From JAYWXI01 sp036016955 (lineage in GTDB: Bacteria; Bacteroidota; Bacteroidia; Flavobacteriales; Weeksellaceae), in assembly GCF_036016955.1 (NCBI RefSeq), contig NZ_JAYWXI010000008.1:62001-126000 (forward strand): a stretch of DNA of 64,000 nt, in the 5' to 3' direction. Made by a program: the position numbers and the translations under genes. The notes beneath the pieces are model-generated. The model did not search any database. It had not been told where the DNA came from and saw nothing but the letters and a program-made list of their open reading frames with translations. Shown one piece after another: positions 33,880 to 44,139 of the stretch; within the stretch, counting starts at the first letter, position 1; every line of letters starts with the position of its first letter.

Positions 33880-34602
33880 TTAAATCCGAGGCAACTGCAT
33901 GGGAACCTCAATCAAAAGCACCTCCGAAGCCTCTAAAGCCTCCACCCGAAAGCCCGACGTTTCGTAAATCCCAAGGCCATCCCTAGCCGAAAGCACCTCA
34001 TCCGACACCCGAACTTCCCCCGAAATCACAAATACATAAACCCCGTTCCCTTCCTTCTTCAAGGAGTACTCTCTTGCCACCCCTTGATCGAATTCCGCCA
34101 AATGAAGCCAGGCCTCCTGATGGATCCAAGCCCCTTCATCCTCCGGAAAAGGAGATACAATCTGACGAAACTCGTTCGGTTGCCCCACTTCCGAAACACG
34201 AATTTGCTGGTACCGAGGTTCCACATTCTGACGGTTGGGAAAAACCCAAATCTGCAATAACGTTACCGCTTGATCCTTCAATCCGTTAAATTCACTATGC
34301 TGAACGCCCGTCCCTGCGCTCATGACTTGGATTTCACCTTTCTGAATCGCACCAAAGTTCCCCATCGAATCCCGATGATGAAGCTCGCCACTAAGAGGAA
34401 TCGTCACAATTTCCATATTCGCATGCGGATGCATTCCAAAACCCTGACCTACAGCCACATAATCATCATTCAACACCCGAAGATTACCAAAATGCATTCG
34501 GGAAGAATCATAATAGTTGGCAAAACTAAACGTATGATTCGCTACCAACCAGCCGTGATTCTGAAACCCCCGACTCTCTGCTTTATGCAATACTTTTTTC
34601 AT
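33880..34602 (-). CDS. Pirin family protein
   Basis: The 240-residue bicupin protein has the pirin N-terminal metal site: GQGFGMHPHANMEIVTIPLS, GELHHRDSMGNFG and GVQHSEFNG (His and Glu ligands). Bacterial pirins such as YhhW act as quercetin dioxygenases or redox-linked cupins; the physiological substrate is unknown here. It is first in an operon with the FMN reductase, behind a TAnnTTTG promoter. Confidence 0.93.
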   Translation of the reverse strand: MKKVLHKAESRGFQNHGWLVANHTFSFANYYDSSRMHFGNLRVLNDDYVAVGQGFGMHPHANMEIVTIPLSGELHHRDSMGNFGAIQKGEIQVMSAGTGVQHSEFNGLKDQAVTLLQIWVFPNRQNVEPRYQQIRVSEVGQPNEFRQIVSPFPEDEGAWIHQEAWLHLAEFDQGVAREYSLKKEGNGVYVFVISGEVRVSDEVLSARDGLGIYETSGFRVEALEASEVLLIEVPMQLPRI

Positions 34603-34646
34603 TTTCTCACTTTTTAAAGTTATATTTTCAGTGATTTTTCACAGGA

Positions 34647-34654
34647 CAAAAGTA
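34647..34654 (-). promoter_or_regulatory. Promoter -7 box of pirin operon
   Basis: TACTTTTG on the minus strand fits TAnnTTTG, 45 bp before the pirin ATG. Confidence 0.6.
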
Positions 34655-34764
34655 AAGAACAAAGCCCTCCCCACTCTTGATGTAGGATAAGAAATACTCT
34701 GGAGAACAACATACCAAAAATATTCAAAAATATTCCTTTACTTTGGGGGTTAAAACCCACAAAT

Positions 34765-35607
34765 ATGAACCCTCAACATTCCGACAACTATATCGAACTG
34801 GTAGCAAACGTCCTTAAAAATTGGTGGATTAAATTCGCCGAATTCACCCCTAACCTCATCGTCGGGTTGGGTATTTTTCTTTTTGTCCTCTATACCAGCC
34901 GTTCCCTCAGCCGACTCACTTTATCGGTTTTTCAAAAACTGTTTCCCAAAAGCCGGAATAAAAATACGGTTGCCGCTCTCATTCGGGTTTTCCGATTTCT
35001 CATCATCCTGGCGGGCACATTCATCGCTTTGGAAATTATGGGACTAAACGGTTTTTTCTTGAAATTCATCGGAAGCCTCGGCGTGGCCGGAATCATCGCC
35101 GGCGTGGCGCTGAAAGACATTGTATCCAGTATGTTTTCCGGAATGCTCGTCAGCGTAGACAACGCCTTTAAGGTAGGCGACTACGTTACCATCAGCGGAA
35201 TATCGGGCACCGTGGAAGACATCGGTTTTTTGACCACCAAAGTCATCAACGACGAAGGCAAAAAAGTCTACATCCCCAACCAACTCATCTTCAATGCTCC
35301 GTTCATCAACGTTACAGCTTCCCAGCACCGAAGAATCATCATTGACCTCGAAATCCCCAATACCGAAAACTTAGACAGCGCTAAAGAAATTATCTTGGAC
35401 GAAGTGCTTAAAAACGATTTCATCGAACGCCCCGAAACCACCGAAGTCATTTTCGTGGACCAAAAATTGGGACTTTATAACCTTCAAGTGAAATTCTGGG
35501 TAAAATCAGGTCAAAACCTATCCCTCGTCCGAAGCCAAACCATCATCAGGCTCAAACAAAGAATGGATCAGGAAGGCGTAAAAACCGCCACAGTCACCCC
35601 AAACTAA
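34765..35607 (+). CDS. MscS-family mechanosensitive channel
   Basis: The 280-residue small-conductance channel has three N-terminal helices (FTPNLIVGLGIFLFVLYTSR, ALIRVFRFLIILAGTFIALE, FLKFIGSLGVAGIIAGVALK) with a Gly/Ala-rich pore helix, then the cytosolic vestibule starting VGDYVTISGISGTVEDIGFL and VYIPNQLIFNAPFINVTA. It opens under osmotic downshock to release solutes. It stands alone and ends 19 bp before the convergent arginine decarboxylase gene, with no terminator visible in that gap. Confidence 0.95.
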   Translation: MNPQHSDNYIELVANVLKNWWIKFAEFTPNLIVGLGIFLFVLYTSRSLSRLTLSVFQKLFPKSRNKNTVAALIRVFRFLIILAGTFIALEIMGLNGFFLKFIGSLGVAGIIAGVALKDIVSSMFSGMLVSVDNAFKVGDYVTISGISGTVEDIGFLTTKVINDEGKKVYIPNQLIFNAPFINVTASQHRRIIIDLEIPNTENLDSAKEIILDEVLKNDFIERPETTEVIFVDQKLGLYNLQVKFWVKSGQNLSLVRSQTIIRLKQRMDQEGVKTATVTPN

Positions 35608-35625
35608 CCCTCAGGAAACAACAAC

Positions 35626-37017
35626 TTAATAGCCCAAAAGCTTGAGAACTTCCTCCGGCTCCTGCTTTTCGCGGAACACTTCGTAGTGAAGATCTCCATT
35701 TTCATCCCTCTGAATCAAAACGTGACGAGGCTGAGGCATCAAACAATGGTGAACCCCTCCGTATCCTCCGATGGTTTCCTGATAAGCTCCTGTATGGAAA
35801 AAACCGATATACAGAGGTTTAGTATCGCTGAAAACCGGAAGATAGATGGCATTGGTATGCTGCTCCGAATTATAATAATCGTCCGAGTCGCAAGTCAATC
35901 CGCCCAAAAACACACGTTCGTAGGTATCATCCCAACGGTTAAGCGGCAGCATGATAAAGTGCCTCGAAATCGCCCAAGTATCGGGAAGTGTCGTCATGAA
36001 AGACGAGTCAATCATGTTCCATTTTTCCCGGTCGTTTTGACGCTTTTGAGAAATAATTTTGTATAAATTCGCTCCGCTTTCCCCCACCGTAAAACTACCA
36101 AATTCGGTATAAATATTAGGCTCTTCCACCCCTTCCTCTTCACAAAACTTCTTGATTTGAGAAACAATTTCGTTCACCATGTACTGGTAATCGTAGTCAA
36201 AGTTAAGCGAAGTCTTGATGGGAAAACCACCACCAATATTCAACGAATCCACCTCCGGCGCAATTTTTTTCAACCTCGCATAAACCCTAAGGCATTTGTA
36301 AAGTTCGTTCCAGTAATAAGCCGTATCCTTAATCCCCGTATTGATGAAAAAATGCAGCATTTTCAGCCTTGCATTAGGATGTTCGGCAATCTTTTGGGAA
36401 TAATACGGAATAATATCCTTATACCCAATCCCAAGCCTCGAAGTATAAAACTCGAACTTCGGTTCTTCCTCAGAAGCAATCCTAATGCCGATATTAAAGG
36501 TAGAATCAATACTTTCGGCCAGTTTATCCAGCTCCCTGTAATTATCCAAAATAGGAATAATGTTTTCAAAACCGTCATTAATCATCTCCGAAATCTTTTC
36601 CAAATAATCATCGGTCTTAAACCCATTGCAAATCACCTCAATACTCTTCCCGAATTTCTCCTTATTGTAAAGCGATTTCACAATGTCCATATCATAGGCC
36701 GACGACGTTTCCAAAGAAATTCTATTCTTCAGCGCTTCCTCCAAAACAAAACTGAAATGACTGGATTTGGTGCAATAACAATACGTGTATTTCTTCGTAT
36801 ATCCGTTCTTTTCAAAAGCCTCCTTAAACCAAGCTTTTGCCCTTTGAATATTTTGGGAAATTTTAGGCAAATAACTGATTTTAAGCGGCGTGCCAAACTT
36901 TTCAATCACCTCCATCAAAGGAATTCCGTGAAAGAGAAGATTGTTCTCCGCAACATTAAATTCCTCGGTAGGGAAATACAACGTTTGGTCGATAAGCTCG
37001 GAATATTTAATTTTCAT
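35626..37017 (-). CDS. speA: Arginine decarboxylase, Bacteroidota SpeA type
   Basis: The 463-residue protein is a PLP-dependent, alanine-racemase-fold decarboxylase of the short type used by Bacteroidota for arginine. It shows TYCYCTKSSHFSFV with the probable PLP lysine at about 84, FINTGI, LNIGGGFPIK for phosphate binding, TEFGSFTVGESG and the late LTCDSDDYY with the active-site cysteine. It would start polyamine synthesis by making agmatine. It is much shorter than the E. coli SpeA (about 650 residues), as normal in this phylum. It stands alone. Confidence 0.9.
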   Translation of the reverse strand: MKIKYSELIDQTLYFPTEEFNVAENNLLFHGIPLMEVIEKFGTPLKISYLPKISQNIQRAKAWFKEAFEKNGYTKKYTYCYCTKSSHFSFVLEEALKNRISLETSSAYDMDIVKSLYNKEKFGKSIEVICNGFKTDDYLEKISEMINDGFENIIPILDNYRELDKLAESIDSTFNIGIRIASEEEPKFEFYTSRLGIGYKDIIPYYSQKIAEHPNARLKMLHFFINTGIKDTAYYWNELYKCLRVYARLKKIAPEVDSLNIGGGFPIKTSLNFDYDYQYMVNEIVSQIKKFCEEEGVEEPNIYTEFGSFTVGESGANLYKIISQKRQNDREKWNMIDSSFMTTLPDTWAISRHFIMLPLNRWDDTYERVFLGGLTCDSDDYYNSEQHTNAIYLPVFSDTKPLYIGFFHTGAYQETIGGYGGVHHCLMPQPRHVLIQRDENGDLHYEVFREKQEPEEVLKLLGY

Positions 37018-37158
37018 CTTGAAGATTCGGGTTTAAAGATTGAAGTGCAAATTTGAGAAAAAAAGTTGGTTTTTCGACCTCTCCTTTTATTTTCTTTTCG
37101 CACAAAAATCCGAGTTCCGCCTAACGTCGGCATTTTGAGGTTTTAACGAAAATCTCCT

Positions 37159-37188
37159 TTGCGCTTCCCGTTAAAAATCGTATTTTTA
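37159..37188 (+). promoter_or_regulatory. Promoter of gcvP
   Basis: TTG (37159-37161), exactly 19 bp, then TATTTTTA (37181-37188), one base off TAnnTTTG. Confidence 0.6.
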
Positions 37189-37226
37189 CGCATCAAAAAA
37201 AGTAATATAATCTAGTAACGAGTATT

Positions 37227-40082
<2,856 letters not shown>

Positions 40083-40105
40083 AACTTAATAGGGCAAGTT
40101 TCCCG

Positions 40106-40140
40106 AATAGCCGCCTCAATATTGAGGCGGCTATTTTATT
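40106..40140 (+). terminator. Intrinsic terminator of gcvP
   Basis: AATAGCCGCCTCAAT and its exact complement form a 15-bp palindrome (40106-40135), then T-rich sequence. Confidence 0.9.
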
Positions 40141-40188
40141 TTTTGCTTCCCCCTCATTCCTACATAAAAACACCTCAACATCAACAAT

Positions 40189-40222
40189 AAAAAAATCGCC
40201 CCAGAAAATGGAGACGATTTTA
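40189..40222 (-). terminator. Terminator of the map gene
   Basis: AAAATCG and CGATTTT arms with partly paired inner bases, followed on the minus strand by a T run. It lies about 30 bp after the map stop. Confidence 0.65.
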
Positions 40223-40251
40223 TTTTACATTATTTTCAATTCATAAATACG

Positions 40252-41061
40252 TTAAAAATCCATGGTGAACGGTTCTTCTTCATCACTGGTAATCCCCAAT
40301 GCGTCGTAGATATAACGAAAAGTGGATAAAAGCACAGGTTTACCTCCGATAATGCAAACATCATGTTCAAAATGAGCCGAAGGCAAAAGGTCTTTGGTGG
40401 TTACTGTCCAACCGTCGTCATGGAAAACCACCTCGTGAGTTCCCATATTAATCATCGGTTCAATCGCTAAAGCAATACCGTCCTTTAAAACTTTTCCGCT
40501 GCCTTTACGTCCATAATTGGGAACCTGAGGATCCTCGTGCATTTTACGCCCAAGCCCGTGCCCCACCAGCTCTCTAACCACACCGTAGCCGTGCGCTTCG
40601 CAATGCGTCTGTATAGCGTTGGAGATATCTCCCACCCGCTTGCCTCTCACACACTGGGCAATTCCTTTATAAAGCGATTCTTTGGTTACCTTCAATAACT
40701 TTTTCACCTCAGAAGCCACCTCCCCCACCTCAAAAGAATAAGCATGATCGCCATAGAAACCATTCATATAAACCCCACAATCCACCGAAACCACATCCCC
40801 ATCTTCCAAAGGCCTATCGTTCGGAATACCATGAACTACCTCCGCGTTAGGCGAAATACAAAGGTTTTTTGGAAACCCGTACATCCCCAAGAAAGCCGGT
40901 TCTCCACCATGATCCCGAATATATTCGGCGGCGATTTTATCAATATGATTAGTGGTAACTCCCGGGCGAATTTCCTTGGCAACCATCCCCAAGGTCTTGG
41001 ACACCAATTGGGCACTCTCGCGCATAAGACGGAGCTCTTCTATTGTTTTGAGTTGTATCAT
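40252..41061 (-). CDS. map: Methionine aminopeptidase, type I
   Basis: Map removes the initiator methionine from new proteins. The 269-residue protein shows the pita-bread metal ligands: VSVDCGVYMNGFYGDHAYSF (Asp, Asp), VGHGLGRKMHEDPQVPNY (His) and the C-terminal Glu pair in ALAIEPMINMG and the later HFEHDV. Length is normal for a type I enzyme. It follows the HAD gene by 51 bp on the same strand and is likely co-transcribed with it. Confidence 0.96.
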   Translation of the reverse strand: MIQLKTIEELRLMRESAQLVSKTLGMVAKEIRPGVTTNHIDKIAAEYIRDHGGEPAFLGMYGFPKNLCISPNAEVVHGIPNDRPLEDGDVVSVDCGVYMNGFYGDHAYSFEVGEVASEVKKLLKVTKESLYKGIAQCVRGKRVGDISNAIQTHCEAHGYGVVRELVGHGLGRKMHEDPQVPNYGRKGSGKVLKDGIALAIEPMINMGTHEVVFHDDGWTVTTKDLLPSAHFEHDVCIIGGKPVLLSTFRYIYDALGITSDEEEPFTMDF

Positions 41062-41112
41062 CTAAAAACTTGTTTCTATTTTAACTGGTCAGAACCTCAG
41101 CAACCTTGGCTC

Positions 41113-41544
41113 TTACCAAAAAAGACCTTTCTTTTTTTCCTTTTTCAGTTTGGAATAAGCCAGCACCTCACCGCCATCCACCCGGAATTCAATTTTCTGA
41201 TTGATGATATTATACACTTCCCCCCATCCCGGAAATCCGCCGAGATTACGATCATCAATAAACAAATCCGCATCAATTTTGCGGGAAGCATCCGCCGAGT
41301 CAAAAACCTCCCCTTCAAAACTGGAATTAACCGCGTAAAATTCAACACCATTACGACGACAAAACTCAATCGCCTCCTCTAAAGACTTCCCATGACGGTA
41401 AGTCCACAATATAAGCCTGTAACCTTCGCCCTGCAACTGTTTCAATGTTTCAAAAGCAAATGTTTTGGCCTTCCCGATCCCAGGATAAGCATCCTCCACA
41501 ATGGTACCGTCAAAATCAATGGCTAATTTTTTATTACTTTTCAT
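41113..41544 (-). CDS. HAD-superfamily phosphatase, BT0820-like
   Basis: The 143-residue protein carries HAD motif I (LAIDFDGTIVEDAYPGIG, catalytic Asp in DFDGT), motif II with Thr in LILWTYR, and motif III/IV DADLFIDDRNLGGFPGW. It has no cap domain, as in the small Bacteroidota BT0820-type proteins. The substrate is unknown. It heads a two-gene unit with map. Confidence 0.85.
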   Translation of the reverse strand: MKSNKKLAIDFDGTIVEDAYPGIGKAKTFAFETLKQLQGEGYRLILWTYRHGKSLEEAIEFCRRNGVEFYAVNSSFEGEVFDSADASRKIDADLFIDDRNLGGFPGWGEVYNIINQKIEFRVDGGEVLAYSKLKKEKKKGLFW

Positions 41545-41568
41545 AGATAATTCGTGTTTTTACCACCG

Positions 41569-41576
41569 CAAAGGTA
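41569..41576 (-). promoter_or_regulatory. Promoter -7 box of HAD-map operon
   Basis: TACCTTTG on the minus strand fits TAnnTTTG, 24 bp before the HAD start. The remaining intergenic DNA to 41866 is very AT-rich with runs of AAC and AAAC; apart from a weak TACCTTCG box (41831-41838) before the M43 gene nothing else was seen. Confidence 0.6.
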
Positions 41577-41866
41577 CGAAAAGAACACCCCACAACCACA
41601 ACATTAACAAATTATCATTATTACCATCAAAAAACCAATTATTTTATTTCAAACCAAAGCCAATCTTTAACAAATCAATCAAAAAACAACTTTATAAAGA
41701 ATTAAAAACATCCACCCTACAAAAGCAATTCCATTAAAAACATTTCAAATAAAAACAAAATTAATTATGCAACATATAACAATTTAAAGCATTTTTTAAT
41801 TTAACAACAACAACAAATCATTTTTATTTCTACCTTCGTTCCATTAATTAAAAAACGACCCTTACA

Positions 41867-42493
41867 ATGAAGAAAAGTTTATTCAGTATTTTTGCCCTTA
41901 TAGCCGTCACGGCTTGCAACCAAGATAATACCATCACAGAAACGCAAGATCCATCGCAAGAAATTTCTGCCTCAGCAACAAAGCGGGTATGTCCCTCCGA
42001 AGAAATACGCCAAAAAATGCTCTCCGAAGACCCCTCCGCAAGAGCCAGATTGAGCGAAATCGAAACCCAAACCAATAAATTCATCCAAAGCCGAGCCTTG
42101 GGCAAAGTGCTGGCCGACGGCACCATAGAAATTCCCGTAGTCGTTAATGTTTTGTACCGGACGGCTTCTGAAAATATTTCCGACGCCCAGATTCAGTCTC
42201 AAATTACGGTACTCAACGCCGATTACTCTGCCACCAACACCGACCTCACCAAAATCCCGGAAGAATTCCAATCGGTAACCGCCGGCAATACCGGAATCCG
42301 ATTCAGCTTGGCAAAAATCAATAGAAAATCGACCAAGGTTAGAAGCTGGCAAACCAACGACGCCATGAAAAAAGCCACAAAAGGAGGTATAGACGCAACC
42401 TCTCCTTCCCAATACCTCAACCTATGGGTGGTTGGAGATATGGGCGGAGTTGTAGGAAATTTTATAAAATCAACACTCTATGAAAAGAATTAG
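41867..42493 (+). pseudogene. M43-type metalloprotease, N-terminal fragment of split gene
   Basis: The fragment starts with a lipoprotein signal (MKKSLFSIFALIAVTACNQD, lipobox VTAC) and contains the pro/N-terminal part of a cytophagalysin/pappalysin-type (MEROPS M43) protease: IPVVVNVLYRTASENISDAQ, IQSQITVLNADYSATNTDLT, GIRFSLAKI and SQYLNLWVVGDMGGV. Homology stops at about 42451, just before the catalytic part; the last 13 codons (VGNFIKSTLYEKN) belong to inserted AT-rich DNA. The missing part, with the zinc motif, lies at 43610-44005. Joining the two at GGV / LGYATFP restores a normal M43 protein, so this was one gene. Confidence 0.9.
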
Positions 42494-42526
42494 AATAAAC
42501 AAAAAGATTATTCTCTTTGAGAATTT

Positions 42527-42561
42527 CTCCGAATAATTTTAAGATTTGGAATTATTCGGAG
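42527..42561. other. Perfect inverted repeat upstream of cassette gene
   Basis: CTCCGAATAATT (42527-42538) and AATTATTCGGAG (42550-42561) are exact complements with an 11-base loop. There is no T tract after it, so it may be an operator or RNA structure in the leader of the 42606 gene rather than a terminator. Confidence 0.6.
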
Positions 42562-42605
42562 GTTCAATCAAATCATTATAATTTAATTAATTTAAAAAAA
42601 ATATT

Positions 42606-43328
42606 ATGAAAAAAATAATTACCTTTTCAGTAGCAATGATAGTTTTAGCTATTGGTATATTTGCAGCTTGTAGAAATGAAAATCAAGATATTTCAAAAGT
42701 AAATACTGATGTGCAAAAATTGGTAAATTCTAAAACTTTTGCAGGTCATTCGGATTTTATTAAAAATTTTGGAGAGATAGATGCAACAAAAATTGTTACC
42801 AATAAGATTAAAGTTGAAAATCAAGAATTTAATGTATTTTTAATTCCAGTAACAAAAAATGATAAAGTAGTTGCTAGAATAGAAGTTATTGACTTAAAGG
42901 ATACCAAATTTTTACCCAATAACGACAAGTATGCAATGAATTTAGCAGATTTATCTAATTTTAATGAGAAAACCTTAACTGGTTCAGTAAAAATGTATGA
43001 CTTAAACTATGATAATTATTTACACACTGAAATTAATATTGAACAAAACAAAATAAAAGATTTTAACAGTAGAGGAATTTCTAATCAAATAACAGAAAAA
43101 TATAAGTCATCTAGAAATCCAAACAAAAGTAGAAATTTAACTTCGCGTCATTTGTGTGATGGAAATGGAAATGGAGATGTGTCATTTGGAGAGTGTTACA
43201 AGTGTTTAAAAGATGCAATTGCTGATGATGGTTTTTCATCTTGGGTTTGTGATATTCCTGCAGCTGGCTGGTTAGCTTGTTGGGGAACAACAACAGCAGC
43301 TTGTGTAATAATTTCAGCCAATGCTTAA
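42606..43328 (+). CDS. Lipoprotein with Cys-rich hydrophobic C-terminus, candidate bacteriocin precursor
   Basis: The 240-residue product has a lipoprotein signal (MKKIITFSVAMIVLAIGIFA, lipobox FAAC, Cys 22). A polar middle (about 25-170) ends in a basic Ser/Asn/Arg-rich linker (SSRNPNKSRNLTSR). The last 57 residues contain six cysteines (184, 197, 200, 215, 225, 233), with FGECYKCL, WVCDIPAAGWLACWG and a hydrophobic Gly/Ala/Val end. Precursor region, basic linker and compact Cys/Gly/Trp-rich hydrophobic tail recall peptide-toxin precursors; the next gene looks like a small immunity protein. No family is recognised with confidence. An anchored surface lipoprotein is the alternative. Confidence 0.6.
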   Translation: MKKIITFSVAMIVLAIGIFAACRNENQDISKVNTDVQKLVNSKTFAGHSDFIKNFGEIDATKIVTNKIKVENQEFNVFLIPVTKNDKVVARIEVIDLKDTKFLPNNDKYAMNLADLSNFNEKTLTGSVKMYDLNYDNYLHTEINIEQNKIKDFNSRGISNQITEKYKSSRNPNKSRNLTSRHLCDGNGNGDVSFGECYKCLKDAIADDGFSSWVCDIPAAGWLACWGTTTAACVIISANA

Positions 43329-43338
43329 ATTATAAGTT

Positions 43339-43518
43339 ATGGATTCCTTTTTTGCATTTTTATTTTTACTTATTATAATAATAACAATTGTCTCAACAAT
43401 TTTAGTAATTAAAAAGGATAAAAATTTATCAACGAGAGAAAGGACAAATTTGATATTTTTACAAGTTTTTCTACCTTTTATTGGTCCTTTATTATATTAT
43501 ATTTATTATAAAAAATAA
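43339..43518 (+). CDS. 59-residue two-helix membrane protein, candidate immunity protein
   Basis: The ATG at 43339, 10 bp after the Cys-rich gene, opens a 59-codon frame. Helix 1 is FFAFLFLLIIIITIVSTILV; a charged loop KKDKNLSTRERTN follows; helix 2 is LIFLQVFLPFIGPLLYYIYY, ending in KK. The PFIGPLLYYIYY ending is the PLDc_N (phospholipase D N-terminal-like) pattern seen in many tiny membrane proteins, including bacteriocin immunity proteins. The close spacing to the candidate toxin is the main support for an immunity role. Confidence 0.6.
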   Translation: MDSFFAFLFLLIIIITIVSTILVIKKDKNLSTRERTNLIFLQVFLPFIGPLLYYIYYKK

Positions 43519-43534
43519 AAAAACATCCTACAAC

Positions 43535-43609
43535 ATTGCATTGGCAAAAGACCAGCTCCAAAGCTAAACCAGCCTCGCATAGCTGTTCCTTCACCAATGC
43601 CCTTTCGTT
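43535..43609. other. 75-bp junction segment between cassette and M43 fragment
   Basis: The segment is GC-balanced, unlike the cassette, yet has no in-frame continuation of the M43 protein. On the minus strand it reads as an open frame (ERALVKEQLCEAGLALELVF) that runs on into the cassette end. It may be the remnant of another element or a deletion scar. Confidence 0.45.
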
Positions 43610-44005
43610 CTCGGATACGCCACTTTTCCCGAATCGGCAGGGCTTTGGAACGACGGAGTTGTATTAGCCGCCAAATATGTAGGAAAAAGCGCTTATGCTC
43701 CCTACAATTTAGGACGAACCGCCACCCACGAGATAGGTCACTATCTGAATTTAAGACACATTTGGGGAGACGGAAGTTGCGCTACGGACTACGTGGAGGA
43801 CACCCCAACCCAAATGGATAAAAATTTCGGCACCCCCTCCTATCCTAAGTACGACATTTGCGGTGGCGTTTCCCGATCCATCATGTTCATGAACTATATG
43901 GACTATGTGGACGATGCCGCCATGTTTATGTTTTCTGCCGGACAAAGGGATCGGATGCAAGCTACCTTATCCTCCTCCGGACCTCGGGCAGGGCTAAGAT
44001 TATAA
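43610..44005 (+). pseudogene. M43-type metalloprotease, C-terminal fragment with zinc site
   Basis: From CTC at 43610 the frame encodes LGYATFPESAGLWNDGVVLA, the zinc motif HEIGHYLNLRHIWG (HExxHxxGxxH), YVEDTPTQ and the Met-turn IMFMNYMDYVDDAAMFMF, all in the order of the M43 family catalytic domain. It has no start codon of its own near the M43 sequence and an in-frame stop lies upstream at 43580-43582. It is the missing half of the gene at 41867. The stop is TAA at 44003-44005. Confidence 0.9.
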
Positions 44006-44031
44006 CCCACCATTACCCTCTTCTAAATCAC

Positions 44032-44063
44032 ATCCGTAATTCCTCCGAATTACGGATTTTTTT
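44032..44063 (+). terminator. Intrinsic terminator of the former M43 gene
   Basis: ATCCGTAATT (44032-44041) and AATTACGGAT (44048-44057) pair exactly, followed by TTTTTTT. Confidence 0.85.
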
Positions 44064-44111
44064 AATCATCCCATAAAAGCATCGGAAGAAACAAAATTCA
44101 CCCAAAAAAAC

Positions 44112-44119
44112 TACTTTTG
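44112..44119 (+). promoter_or_regulatory. Promoter -7 box of the reprolysin-like protease gene
   Basis: TACTTTTG fits TAnnTTTG, 20 bp before the ATG. Confidence 0.6.
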
Positions 44120-44139
44120 TAGTACTAAATTTTCAGCTT

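Larger units (their letters stand above)
42449..43534. mobile_element. AT-rich insertion cassette inside the M43 gene
   Basis: The insert begins at GTTGTAGGA (42449-42457) and has the reverse complement TCCTACAAC at 43526-43534, each next to an A/T tract (GTTGTAGGAnnTTTT at both ends in opposite orientation). It carries two genes, no transposase, and much lower GC than the protease. The GTT at the left junction also precedes the M43 sequence at the right (43607-43609), a possible 3-bp target duplication. The 75 bp after the inverted repeat match neither half. Confidence 0.6.

Noticed and set aside
41581..41866. Repeated AAC/AAAC runs, checked as a possible CRISPR array or repeat
   Set aside because: There is no fixed repeat length or spacing; it is simple AT-rich sequence.
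42449..43534. Classical IS element with transposase
   Set aside because: No transposase or recombinase frame is present on either strand; only two cargo-like genes were found.
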